Assembly (NCBI RefSeq): GCF_003716325.1
Contig: NZ_RDSR01000026.1
Location: forward strand, 1 to 50,983
Source of the DNA: Cryobacterium tepidiphilum
GTDB taxonomy: Bacteria; Actinomycetota; Actinomycetes; Actinomycetales; Microbacteriaceae
Length of the DNA: 50,983 bases
Direction of reading: 5' to 3'
The translations under genes were made by a program, and so were the position numbers. This document shows positions 37,353 through 45,724 of the stretch, piece by piece; within the stretch, counting starts at the first letter, position 1; each line of letters starts with the position of its first letter. The notes beneath the pieces were generated by a model, which was not told where the DNA came from, made no database searches, and saw only the letters and a program-made list of their open reading frames with translations.

Positions 37353-40300
37353 CTAGAGGGTGAGGGCGCCCTCGACCAGCGCCACCTGCTCGGCCGCGTG
37401 CCGCTTGGCCGAGCCGGCCGCCGGGGAGGCGGATGCCGGCCGGGAGAACAGGCGCACGGGACGCGGGCCCAGCTTGCCGGTCTCGAGGCAGAAGAACGGC
37501 CATGCGCCCTGGTTCTCGGGCTCGTCCTGCACCCACGCCAGTTCGGCGTTGGGGTACTCGTCCGCGACCTCCCGCAGCCGGTCAGCGGGCAGCGGGTAGA
37601 ACTGCTCCACGCGCACGAGCGCGATCTTTGGGTTCGGGTTCTTCTCCAGCTCGCCCAGCAGGTCGTAGTAGAGCTTGCCGGCCATGAACAGCACCCGCTT
37701 GACGGCCGACTTGTCGGTGATGCGGGCGTCGTCGATGACCGTCTCGAACTTGCCGTTGGTGAAATCGGACACCTCGCTGGTGGCACCGCGCAGCCGCAGC
37801 ATGGCCTTCGGGGTGAAGACGATCAGCGGGCGCCGGGGCCGCATGTACGCCTGGCGGCGCAGCAGGTGGAAGTAGGACGCCGGGGTGGACGGCCGGGCGA
37901 CGGTCATGTTGTCCTCGGCGCACAGCTGCAGGAAGCGCTCGATCCGTGCGGAGGAGTGGTCGGGTCCCTGGCCCTCGTAACCGTGCGGCAGCAGCAGCAC
38001 GACGGAGGAGCGCTGGCCCCACTTCTGCTCGGCCGACGAGATGAACTCGTCGATGACGGTCTGGGCGCCGTTGGCGAAGTCGCCGAACTGCGCCTCCCAC
38101 AGCACCAGGGCATCCGCTCGCTCGACCGAATAGCCGTACTCGAAGCCCATGGCCGCGTACTCGCTGAGCAGCGAGTCGTAGATCCAGAACCGGGCCTGGT
38201 TGTCGCTGATGTTCGCCAGCGGCAGCCACTCCTGGCCGTTGACGCGGTCGTGCAGCACGGCGTGGCGCTGAACGAACGTGCCGCGTCGGGCGTCCTGCCC
38301 GGCGAAGCGCACCGGCGTGCCTTCCAGGAGCAGCGACCCGAGGGCCAGGAGTTCGCCGAAGCCCCAGTCGATCTTGCCGTTGCGGCTCATGTCCACGCGC
38401 TTCTGCAAAAGCTGCTGCAGCTTGTTGTGCACGGTGAAGCCGGCGGGCTTGTTCTCGAAGGCGTCACCGATCTGGTGGATGACCTCCTGGGCCACGCCGG
38501 TCGTCTCCGGTTCGCCGACAGCCTGCTCGGCCGTCTGGCCTGCTGGCTGCCCGAGGTCGGACGAGCCGACGGCAGGGATCGAGCCGGTCTGCGCGGCGTG
38601 CGTCTCCATGAACGCGCGCTCCAGGCGCTCCTGGAAGTCGCGGTGTGCGGCCTCGTATTCTTCCTCGGTGATATCGCCGCGGCCGACCAGCGCCTCGGTG
38701 TAGAGCTTGCGCACCGACCGCTTCGCCTCGATCAGGTTGTACATGAGAGGCTGCGTCATCGAGGGGTCGTCGCCCTCGTTGTGTCCGCGGCGGCGGTAGC
38801 AGACGAGGTCGATGACGACGTCCTTCTTGAACTGCTGGCGGAACGCGAACGCGAGCTCGGCGACGTGCACCACGGCCTCGGGGTCGTCCCCGTTGACGTG
38901 GAAAATCGGCGCCTGGATGGTCTTGGCGACATCCGTTGCGTAGTACGAGGTGCGACCTTCGCCGGGCGGGGTGGTGAAGCCGACCTGGTTGTTGATCACG
39001 ATGTGCACGGTGCCGCCGGTGCGGTAGGCGCGCAGCTGCGACATCTGCATCGTCTCGAGCACGACGCCCTGGCCGGCCATCGCCGCATCGCCGTGGATGA
39101 GGATCGGCAGCGTGGAGAACGTGCCGATGGGCTTGCGGTCCTGCTTGGCGCGCACGATGCCCTCGAGCACGCCGTCGGCGGCTTCGAGGTGCGAGGGGTT
39201 CGCGGCCAGGTAGACCGGGATCTCCTCGCCGCCGGCGCCGCGGAACGTGCCCTCGGTGCCGAGGTGGTACTTCACGTCGCCCGAGCCGTGCACGGTGCGC
39301 GGGTCCTGGGTTCCCTCGAACTCGCGGAAGATCTGGCCGTAGGTCTTGCCGGCGATGTTGGTGAGCACGTTCAGGCGGCCGCGGTGGGCCATGCCGATCG
39401 CGACGCCGTCGAGGTCTTCCTCGGCCGAGCTCTGCAGGATGGTGTCGAGCAGGGCGATGGTGGACTCGCCACCCTCGAGGCTGAACCGCTTCTGGCCGAC
39501 GTACTTGGTCTGCAGGAAGGTCTCGAAGGCCTCCGCCTCGTTGAGCTTGCCGAGGATGCGCAGCTGCTCGTCATGCGTGGGCTTGACGTACGGCTTCTCC
39601 ATCTTCTCCTGCACCCACTTGCGCTGGGCGCGGTCCTGGATGTGCATGTACTCGATGCCGATGGTGCGGCAGTACGTGTCGCGAAGCACCCCGAGGATGT
39701 CGCGCAGCGGCATGAGCCGCTGGTTGCCGAAGCCGCCGGTGACGAATTCGCGGTCGAGGTCCCAGAAGGTGAGCCCGTGCGTGGAGATGTCGAGGTCGGG
39801 GTGGGAGCGCTGCACGTACTCGAGCGGGTCGATGTCGGCCATCAGGTGCCCGCGCACGCGGTACGCGTTGATGAGTTCCTGTACGCGCGCCGTCTTGTCG
39901 ATCGCGCTGGCCAGGTCGACGCTGATATCGGGCGCCCAGTGGATGGGGTCGTACGGGATGCGGAGGGCCGCGAAGATCTCCTCGTAGAAGCGGTGCTGCC
40001 CGATGAGGAGCTCGTGCACGATCTTCAGGAACTCGCCGGAGCCGGCACCCTGGATGACGCGGTGGTCATAGGTGCTGGTGAGCGTGATCGTCTTCGAGAT
40101 GGCCAGGTTGGTGAGCGTGGTGAGGCTCGCCCCCTGGAACTCGGCGGGATAGTCGAGGGCGCCGGCGCCGATGATGCAGCCCTGGCCCTTCATGAGGCGG
40201 GGGACCGAGTGCACGGTGCCGATGCCGCCGGGGTTGGTGAGCGACACTGTCGCGCCGGAGAAGTCGTCGGCGGTGAGCTTGTTCTTGCGCGCCCGGGCGA

Positions 40301-41051
40301 CGACGTCCTCGTAGGCCACGAGGTATTCGCCGAAGGTCATGGTGTCGGCGCGCTTGATGGCCGGGACCATGAGCGACCGGGTGCCGTCGGGCTTGGGGAG
40401 GTCGATGGCGATGCCGAGGCCCACGTGGGCGGGGGCGACGACGGAGGGCTTGCCGTTGACCTCGTCGTAGTAGACGTTCTGGCTGGGGAACATGCCCAGC
40501 GCCCGGATCAGCGCCCAGCCGATGATGTGCGTGAACGACACCTTGCCGCCGCGCGAGCGCTTCATGTGGTTGTTGATGACGATGCGGTTGTCGATCAGCA
40601 GCTTCGCGGGGATGGTGCGAACGGATGTCGCCGTCGGCACCGTGAGGCTGGTCTCCATGTTGGAGGCGAGGGACTTCGACATCCCGCGCAGGGGTGTCAC
40701 CGTGTCCTTGGCCTCGCTGGTGTCAGCGCTCGCGGGGGCGGCCGGGGCCGGCGCCTGCGCGGGGACGGGCTCGGGCTTGGGGGCGACGGAGGTGGTGCGA
40801 GCCGCGGGCTGGTTGCCGATAACGGCGATCGGGGCTGTGGGCGGGGCGGGTTCGGCCGCCGGGGCGGAGCCGGGCGAACCCTGGGCGCCCGAGACCGGCT
40901 GGTAGCTCTCCAGGACGGGCCACCAGGCCTTGTCCACCGAGTTCTTGTCGACGAGGTACCGCTCGTACATCTCGTCTACGAGCCATTCATTGGCTCCGAA
41001 GTCGCCCGTCGTCGCTTCGTCGGACCCGCTACCGGTCAATTGGCTTGACAC
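37353..41051 (-). CDS. kgd: multifunctional 2-oxoglutarate decarboxylase/dehydrogenase (Kgd/OdhA)
   Basis: 1232 residues, GTG start at 41051. The N-terminus NEWLVDEMYERYL is followed by an Ala/Pro-rich linker (about 55-115), an E2-like acyltransferase domain (about 120-350) with DHRVIQGAGSGEFLK, and the thiamine-diphosphate E1 part (about 365-1230) with GDVKYHLGTEG, AMAGQGVV and VINNQVGFTT. This fused enzyme is the actinobacterial TCA-cycle E1 that works with the pyruvate dehydrogenase E2/E3. In mycobacteria and corynebacteria it is held inactive by the phospho-switch protein GarA/OdhI, which is not in this window. Longer frames extend through the neighbouring guaB1 gene and are rejected. Confidence 0.97.
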   Translation of the reverse strand: MSSQLTGSGSDEATTGDFGANEWLVDEMYERYLVDKNSVDKAWWPVLESYQPVSGAQGSPGSAPAAEPAPPTAPIAVIGNQPAARTTSVAPKPEPVPAQAPAPAAPASADTSEAKDTVTPLRGMSKSLASNMETSLTVPTATSVRTIPAKLLIDNRIVINNHMKRSRGGKVSFTHIIGWALIRALGMFPSQNVYYDEVNGKPSVVAPAHVGLGIAIDLPKPDGTRSLMVPAIKRADTMTFGEYLVAYEDVVARARKNKLTADDFSGATVSLTNPGGIGTVHSVPRLMKGQGCIIGAGALDYPAEFQGASLTTLTNLAISKTITLTSTYDHRVIQGAGSGEFLKIVHELLIGQHRFYEEIFAALRIPYDPIHWAPDISVDLASAIDKTARVQELINAYRVRGHLMADIDPLEYVQRSHPDLDISTHGLTFWDLDREFVTGGFGNQRLMPLRDILGVLRDTYCRTIGIEYMHIQDRAQRKWVQEKMEKPYVKPTHDEQLRILGKLNEAEAFETFLQTKYVGQKRFSLEGGESTIALLDTILQSSAEEDLDGVAIGMAHRGRLNVLTNIAGKTYGQIFREFEGTQDPRTVHGSGDVKYHLGTEGTFRGAGGEEIPVYLAANPSHLEAADGVLEGIVRAKQDRKPIGTFSTLPILIHGDAAMAGQGVVLETMQMSQLRAYRTGGTVHIVINNQVGFTTPPGEGRTSYYATDVAKTIQAPIFHVNGDDPEAVVHVAELAFAFRQQFKKDVVIDLVCYRRRGHNEGDDPSMTQPLMYNLIEAKRSVRKLYTEALVGRGDITEEEYEAAHRDFQERLERAFMETHAAQTGSIPAVGSSDLGQPAGQTAEQAVGEPETTGVAQEVIHQIGDAFENKPAGFTVHNKLQQLLQKRVDMSRNGKIDWGFGELLALGSLLLEGTPVRFAGQDARRGTFVQRHAVLHDRVNGQEWLPLANISDNQARFWIYDSLLSEYAAMGFEYGYSVERADALVLWEAQFGDFANGAQTVIDEFISSAEQKWGQRSSVVLLLPHGYEGQGPDHSSARIERFLQLCAEDNMTVARPSTPASYFHLLRRQAYMRPRRPLIVFTPKAMLRLRGATSEVSDFTNGKFETVIDDARITDKSAVKRVLFMAGKLYYDLLGELEKNPNPKIALVRVEQFYPLPADRLREVADEYPNAELAWVQDEPENQGAWPFFCLETGKLGPRPVRLFSRPASASPAAGSAKRHAAEQVALVEGALTL

Positions 41052-41089
41052 CGCCGATCGCCCACTCTCTCCATTGATTTTTCGGATGC

Positions 41090-41110
41090 GGCACCGGTCG
41101 ATTTGGTGCC
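41090..41110. promoter_or_regulatory. dyad in the kgd-guaB1 divergent gap
   Basis: GGCACC (41090-41095) and GGTGCC (41105-41110) form a perfect 6-bp dyad with a 9-nt centre, followed by TTGACA (41111-41116). It may be an operator or promoter element shared by the divergent genes. Confidence 0.3.
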
Positions 41111-41173
41111 TTGACACTCGTTGTTCAAGCCTAATCCCATCGGTCGCCGCCTGCGGCCACCACGGTGGGGGAC

Positions 41174-41179
41174 TAGCGT
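41174..41179 (+). promoter_or_regulatory. leaderless promoter -10 of guaB1 (TAGCGT)
   Basis: TAGCGT, 7 nt before the ATG at 41187, with no Shine-Dalgarno present. Confidence 0.5.
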
Positions 41180-41186
41180 TGTTCCC

Positions 41187-42626
41187 ATGCGGTTTTATGG
41201 GCAAGAGCCTCGTCACGACCTCACCTACTCCGACGTGTTCCTGGTACCCGCGCGGTCCGGAGTCGCGAGCCGCCTGGACGTGTCGCTGGCACCCGGTGAC
41301 GGGACCGGTGCGACCATCCCGATCGTGTCGGCGAACATGAACTCGGTGACCGGCCCGCGCCTCGCGGCGACGCTCGCCCGGCGCGGCGGATTGGGCGTGC
41401 TGCCCCAGGACATGCGCCTGCAAGACCTGGACCAGGCCATCCGCTGGGTGAAGGACCAGTCGGTGCGCTTCGACACGCCCCTCGACTTCCGGCCCGACGA
41501 CACGGTCGCCGACGCGCTGGCCCTGGTGCCGCCCGTGGACGGCCAGGGGATCGTCATCCACGCCACCGACGGCCAGTACCTCGGCTGCATCGTCGCGTCG
41601 CGGCTGGCGACCGCGCTGCCGGATGCGCGCCTCGGCGACCTGCTGCACGGGTCGCTGCCGTCGCTCGAGGCCGACGACATCGACAGCCCCCGCCGCGCCT
41701 TTGACGTGATGAGCGCGGCCGGCATCGACTTCGCCCCGGTGCTCAGCCACGGCACGGTGGTCGGCACGCTGAGTCGCACGAGCGCGCTCCGCTCCACGCT
41801 GTACAGCCCGGCCGTCGACGCCGACGGCCGGTTGCGGGTCGCCGCGGCGGTGGGCATCAACGGCGACGTGGCGACGAAGGCGAAGGCCCTCGCCGCCGCC
41901 GGCGTCGACGTGCTGGTGCTCGACACGGCGCACGGCCACCAGGCGGGGATGCTCAAGGCGATCGCCACGGTCGCCGACCTCGGCCTCGGGCTGCCCATCG
42001 TGGCCGGCAACGTCGTGACCGCCCGGGCCGTGCAGGACCTCGTGAAGGCGGGCGCCGGCATCCTGAAGGTGGGCGTGGGGCCCGGGGCCATGTGCACCAC
42101 GCGCATGATGACGGCGGTCGGGCGGCCGCAGTTCTCCGCCGTGCTCGAGGCCGCCGAAGCGGCCCGGGAACTCGGGGCGCACGTGTGGGCGGACGGCGGA
42201 GTGCGCTATCCGCGGGACGTGGCCCTCGCGCTCGCCGCCGGGGCGTCTTCCGTCATGATCGGGTCGTGGTTCGCCGGCACCGTCGAGGCGCCGGGCACGC
42301 TCAACACGGATGCCGACGGCCGGCTCTACAAGGAGAGCTGGGGGATGGCATCGACCAAGGCCGTGCAGGAGCGATTCGGCCGGCTCGACGCCTACGAGCT
42401 CGCCCGCAAGACCCTCTTCGCCGAGGGCATCTCGAGTTCGAAGATCTACCTCGACCCGCTGCGCCCGTCGATCGAGGACCTGCTCGACATGATCACCTCC
42501 GGCGTGCGCAGCTCGTTCACGTACGCCGGTGCGACCAACCTCGCCGAGTTCCACTCCCGCGCCCTGGTCGGCCTGCAGTCGGCGGCCGGCTACGAGGAGG
42601 GCAAGGCGCTCCCGGTCTCCTGGTAG
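41187..42626 (+). CDS. guaB1: GuaB1-family IMPDH-like protein (GMP reductase type)
   Basis: 479 residues. A TIM barrel of the IMPDH/GMPR family with a CBS-domain insertion at about 90-210. The catalytic cysteine loop reads GVGPGAMCTTRMMTAVG, preceded by LVLDTAHGHQAGML and followed by WADGGVRYPRDVALALAAGA. Actinobacterial GuaB1 does not act as the main IMP dehydrogenase; in M. smegmatis it was shown to be a GMP reductase. The two CNNM genes that follow are also next to guaB1 in M. tuberculosis. Confidence 0.94.
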   Translation: MRFYGQEPRHDLTYSDVFLVPARSGVASRLDVSLAPGDGTGATIPIVSANMNSVTGPRLAATLARRGGLGVLPQDMRLQDLDQAIRWVKDQSVRFDTPLDFRPDDTVADALALVPPVDGQGIVIHATDGQYLGCIVASRLATALPDARLGDLLHGSLPSLEADDIDSPRRAFDVMSAAGIDFAPVLSHGTVVGTLSRTSALRSTLYSPAVDADGRLRVAAAVGINGDVATKAKALAAAGVDVLVLDTAHGHQAGMLKAIATVADLGLGLPIVAGNVVTARAVQDLVKAGAGILKVGVGPGAMCTTRMMTAVGRPQFSAVLEAAEAARELGAHVWADGGVRYPRDVALALAAGASSVMIGSWFAGTVEAPGTLNTDADGRLYKESWGMASTKAVQERFGRLDAYELARKTLFAEGISSSKIYLDPLRPSIEDLLDMITSGVRSSFTYAGATNLAEFHSRALVGLQSAAGYEEGKALPVSW

Positions 42627-42647
42627 CGGCGATGCGATTCGCCCTCC

Positions 42648-42705
42648 GACCACGTTTCGGCGGGGCGCTATCGCTGGAGCGGGCGCGGTTTGCCGAAACG
42701 AGGTC
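42648..42705. repeat. intergenic palindrome family, copy 2
   Basis: A 58-bp element: GACCACGTTTCGGC at the left and GCCGAAACGAGGTC at the right are complementary apart from one base, and the centre CGCTGGAGCG is itself a dyad. The left 17 bases and an inverted version of the core recur at 31405. It lies in the 196-bp gap after guaB1. Confidence 0.75.
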
Positions 42706-42755
42706 AGGCGGGCGCAGCGGGCGGAGGACCCGCGGCTTGCGGCCGCAGCCGCGGC

Positions 42756-42761
42756 TATAGT
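42756..42761 (+). promoter_or_regulatory. promoter -10 of the CNNM operon (TATAGT)
   Basis: TATAGT close to consensus, in an otherwise GC-rich gap. The start of transcription would be near 42768. An ATG at 42771 opens a 19-codon frame ending at 42830, across the CNNM start at 42823. Confidence 0.5.
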
Positions 42762-42822
42762 GGTATGACGATGGACGACCCCCCTCCTGCCCATAGACCC
42801 TCGCCCGTGATGGGGCTCGGCG

Positions 42823-44190
42823 ATGCTTGAGTGGCTGATGCTCGCGATCGGTGTGATCCTCACCGTCGGCACGGGCTTCTTCGTCGCCAGCGAGTTCTCG
42901 CTGGTCAATCTCGACCGGTCCGACCTCGAGGCGCGCCGGCAGGCGGGCGAGACCCGCCTCGGCATGACCATCGAGGCGCTCAAGATCACCTCGACGCACC
43001 TGTCCAGCGCGCAGCTGGGCATCACGCTCACGACGCTGCTCACCGGCTACATGTTCGAGCCGGCCATCAGCGGCCTGCTCGGGCCCGTTCTCGTGGCGGC
43101 CGGGCTCTCGGCCGCGGTCGTCAGCCCCATCGCCGCGATCACGGGCGTGGTGCTCGCGACCCTGATCTCGATGATCGTCGGCGAACTGGTGCCGAAGAAC
43201 TTCGCCCTCGCCCTGCCGCTGGGCACCGCGAAACTCGTGATCCCGTTCCAGACGGTGTTCACCGTGGTGTTCAAGCCGGTGGTGCTGCTGCTCAACAACA
43301 GCGCCAACGGGCTGCTGCGGATGGCCGGCATCGAGCCCAAAGAGGAGCTCTCCGGCGCCCGCACCGCCGAGGAGCTGTCGTCGCTGGTGCGCCGGTCCGC
43401 GAGCGCGGGGCTGCTGGAGAAGGACACGGCCACCCTGCTGCACCGCACCCTCCTCTTCTCCGGCCACACCGCATCCGATGTGATGACCCCGAGGCCCCGG
43501 CTGGCGAGCGTGCCGCGCACCGCGTCGGCGCAGGCGGTCGTCGAGCTGGCCCAGCAGACCGGCTACTCCCGCTTCCCGGTGGTGGATGACAGCATCGATG
43601 ACGTCTCCGGGATCGTGCACATCAAGCAGGCCGTCGCCGTTCCCCGCGACCGCCGCGACGACGTGCCGGTGTCCGCCCTGCAGTCGGAGGCGGTCCGCGT
43701 GCCCGAGACGATGAAGCTCGACGTGCTGCTGGGTGACCTGCGCGGCCGTGGATATCAGATGGCGGTCGTCGTCGACGAATACGGCGGCACCGCCGGGGTG
43801 GTCACCCTGGAGGACCTCGTCGAGGAACTCGTGGGGGAGGTCGCCGACGAACACGACCGCGCCCGGGCCGGCGTCGTGGTCGGCACCGGTTCCCTCACAT
43901 TCCCCGGCATGCTGAGGCCCGACGAGCTCCTGGAACGCGCCGGGGTCGTCGTACCGGAGGAGGGCCCATACGAGACAGTGGCCGGCTACGTCATGAGCGA
44001 GCTGGGCCGGTTGCCCGTCGTCGGGGACACCGTCGCGGTCGCCGGCGGCGAGCTGCGGGTGGAACGCCTCGACGGCCGGCGGATCGACCGGTTGCGGTTC
44101 ACGCCGGCGTCCGACGTCACCGCGGCGTCTCCGGGCACTCCTGCTTCGCTTGACAACCACGACCAGACCGCAGGGGAGGCCCGCCGATGA
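42823..44190 (+). CDS. CNNM/CBS-domain membrane protein (HlyC/CorC family) 1
   Basis: 455 residues. CNNM (DUF21) membrane domain with about four spans in residues 1-190 (FFVASEFSLVNLDRSDLEAR; IVGELVPKNFALALP), a CBS pair (about 205-340, including GYSRFPVVDDSIDDVSGIVH and VVVDEYGGTAGVVTLEDLVE), and a CorC_HlyC transporter-associated domain at the C-terminus. Family members export Mg2+/Co2+ or, in some cases, act in Na+-coupled Mg2+ efflux. Overlaps the next gene by 4 bp. Confidence 0.92.
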   Translation: MLEWLMLAIGVILTVGTGFFVASEFSLVNLDRSDLEARRQAGETRLGMTIEALKITSTHLSSAQLGITLTTLLTGYMFEPAISGLLGPVLVAAGLSAAVVSPIAAITGVVLATLISMIVGELVPKNFALALPLGTAKLVIPFQTVFTVVFKPVVLLLNNSANGLLRMAGIEPKEELSGARTAEELSSLVRRSASAGLLEKDTATLLHRTLLFSGHTASDVMTPRPRLASVPRTASAQAVVELAQQTGYSRFPVVDDSIDDVSGIVHIKQAVAVPRDRRDDVPVSALQSEAVRVPETMKLDVLLGDLRGRGYQMAVVVDEYGGTAGVVTLEDLVEELVGEVADEHDRARAGVVVGTGSLTFPGMLRPDELLERAGVVVPEEGPYETVAGYVMSELGRLPVVGDTVAVAGGELRVERLDGRRIDRLRFTPASDVTAASPGTPASLDNHDQTAGEARR

Positions 44191-45248
44191 ACGACTGGGC
44201 AGCCCTGGCCTGGCTGGTCTTCCTCTTGCTCGCGAACGCCTTCTTCGTCGCCGCGGAGTTCGCCGTGATCTCGGCAAGGCGATCGCAGATCGAGCCGCTC
44301 GCCGAGTCCGGCAAGCGCAGCGCGAAGACGGCGCTCTGGGCGATGGAGCACGCCACCCTCATGCTGGCCACCAGCCAGCTGGGCATCACGATCTGCTCGC
44401 TGCTGATCCTGAACGTCTCCGAGCCGGCGATCCACCACCTCCTCGAAGTGCCGCTGCACCTCACCGGCTGGAGCGACGAGGTGATCGCGGGCGTGGCGTT
44501 CTTCGTGGCACTCTTCATCGTCTCGTACCTGCACGTGGTGTTCGGCGAGATGGTGCCGAAGAACCTGTCGTTCTCGGTCCCCGACCGCGCCGTGCTCATC
44601 CTCGCTCCGCCGCTCGTGTTCTTCGGGCGGGTGTTCCGGCCGGTCATCATCGCCCTGAACGCGAGCGCCAACGCGGTCGTGCGCCTGTTCGGCGTGCAGC
44701 CGAAGACCGAGGCCACCAGCACCTTCACCCTGGACGAGGTGGCGACGATCGTCACGCAGTCCACGCGTGAGGGCGTGCTGCTCGACAGCACCGGCGCGTT
44801 GAACGCCGCGTTCGAGTTCACCAATCGCAAGGTGACGGATGTCGCGCTGCCGCTTGACGCGCTGGTGAGCCTTCCCGAGACGGCGACGCCCTCTGACGTC
44901 GAGCGTGCCGTCGCGAAGCACGGGTTCTCCCGCTACGTGCTCACCAACGACGCCGGCGAACCGACCGGGTACGTGCACCTCAAGGACGTGCTCGACCTGG
45001 ACGTGGGGGCGTCGGAGGAATCCGGGAAGCCGGCCTATACCGCGCCGGTGCCGGCCAAACGCATCCGCCAACTGGTGTCGATCTTCGAGGGCACCGACCT
45101 GGAGGACGCGTTGGCGACCATGCGCCGCTCCGGTGCGCACCTGGCTCGGTCATTCACGATTGACGGTGAGACCACCGGCGTGCTCTTCCTCGAAGACATC
45201 ATCGAGGAGCTTGTCGGCGAGGTTCAGGACGCCACCCGGCGCGTGTGA
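44187..45248 (+). CDS. CNNM/CBS-domain membrane protein (HlyC/CorC family) 2
   Basis: 353 residues. CNNM domain with FFVAAEFAVISARRSQIEPL and FGEMVPKNLSFSVPDRAVLI, followed by a CBS pair (about 200-345, GFSRYVLTNDAGEPTGYVHL; RSGAHLARSFTIDGE; LEDIIEELVGEVQD). It lacks the C-terminal CorC_HlyC domain of its partner, so the two may form a hetero-oligomer with one regulatory tail. Translational coupling by ATGA overlap. Confidence 0.92.
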   Translation: MNDWAALAWLVFLLLANAFFVAAEFAVISARRSQIEPLAESGKRSAKTALWAMEHATLMLATSQLGITICSLLILNVSEPAIHHLLEVPLHLTGWSDEVIAGVAFFVALFIVSYLHVVFGEMVPKNLSFSVPDRAVLILAPPLVFFGRVFRPVIIALNASANAVVRLFGVQPKTEATSTFTLDEVATIVTQSTREGVLLDSTGALNAAFEFTNRKVTDVALPLDALVSLPETATPSDVERAVAKHGFSRYVLTNDAGEPTGYVHLKDVLDLDVGASEESGKPAYTAPVPAKRIRQLVSIFEGTDLEDALATMRRSGAHLARSFTIDGETTGVLFLEDIIEELVGEVQDATRRV

Positions 45249-45331
45249 TCCTGCTCGCGGTCGGCGCATTCGGGCTCGATTGCGGACCCTGAGCGGCGTA
45301 AGCTGATGTGGGGGAGATCAGAGGGATTCTC

Positions 45332-45712
45332 ATGTTGGACAAGGCAGAGACGATCGCGGTGCTCCCGGCAGCCGACCTGCAGCGGGCACGCGGCTTCTAT
45401 CAGGACAAACTCGGGCTCGGCACACCCGAGGAGACCGCCGACGGCGGATTGATGTACCGCTCGCCCGGCGGATCCCGATTCCTGGTCTACGAGACCGGCA
45501 ATGCGGGAACCGCCAAGAACACCGCCATGTGCTGGGAGACGGATGACCTCGATACGATGATGAGCGACCTCCGCGGCCGCGGTGTCACCTTCGAGGACTA
45601 CGACTTCCCGGGACTGAAGACCGAGAATGGCGTGGCGTCGAACGAGGGGGAGCGATCCGCCTGGTTCGTCGACAGCGAGGGAAACATCCTCTGCCTGGCG
45701 GAAATGAGCTAG
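45332..45712 (+). CDS. VOC (glyoxalase/bleomycin-resistance) family protein
   Basis: 126 residues. Two beta-alpha-beta-beta-beta modules, with ADLQRARGFYQDKLGLG at the start and FVDSEGNILCLAEM at the end, the usual VOC pattern. The enzyme or binding activity is unknown. The ATG at 45332 is selected because of AGAGGGA 6-12 nt upstream; a GTG at 45308 is in frame. It converges with the oxidoreductase gene, 12 bp apart. Confidence 0.88.
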   Translation: MLDKAETIAVLPAADLQRARGFYQDKLGLGTPEETADGGLMYRSPGGSRFLVYETGNAGTAKNTAMCWETDDLDTMMSDLRGRGVTFEDYDFPGLKTENGVASNEGERSAWFVDSEGNILCLAEMS

Positions 45713-45724
45713 TGGCGCCTCGCC

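Noticed and set aside
37398..41048. A 1216-codon open frame antisense to kgd
   Set aside because: It mirrors the kgd codon pattern (GC-rich third positions keep the antisense frame open) and shows no known domain; the kgd protein has full domain support.
41052..43043. Upstream extension of the kgd frame across guaB1
   Set aside because: It runs antisense through guaB1, and the family N-terminus starts at 41051.
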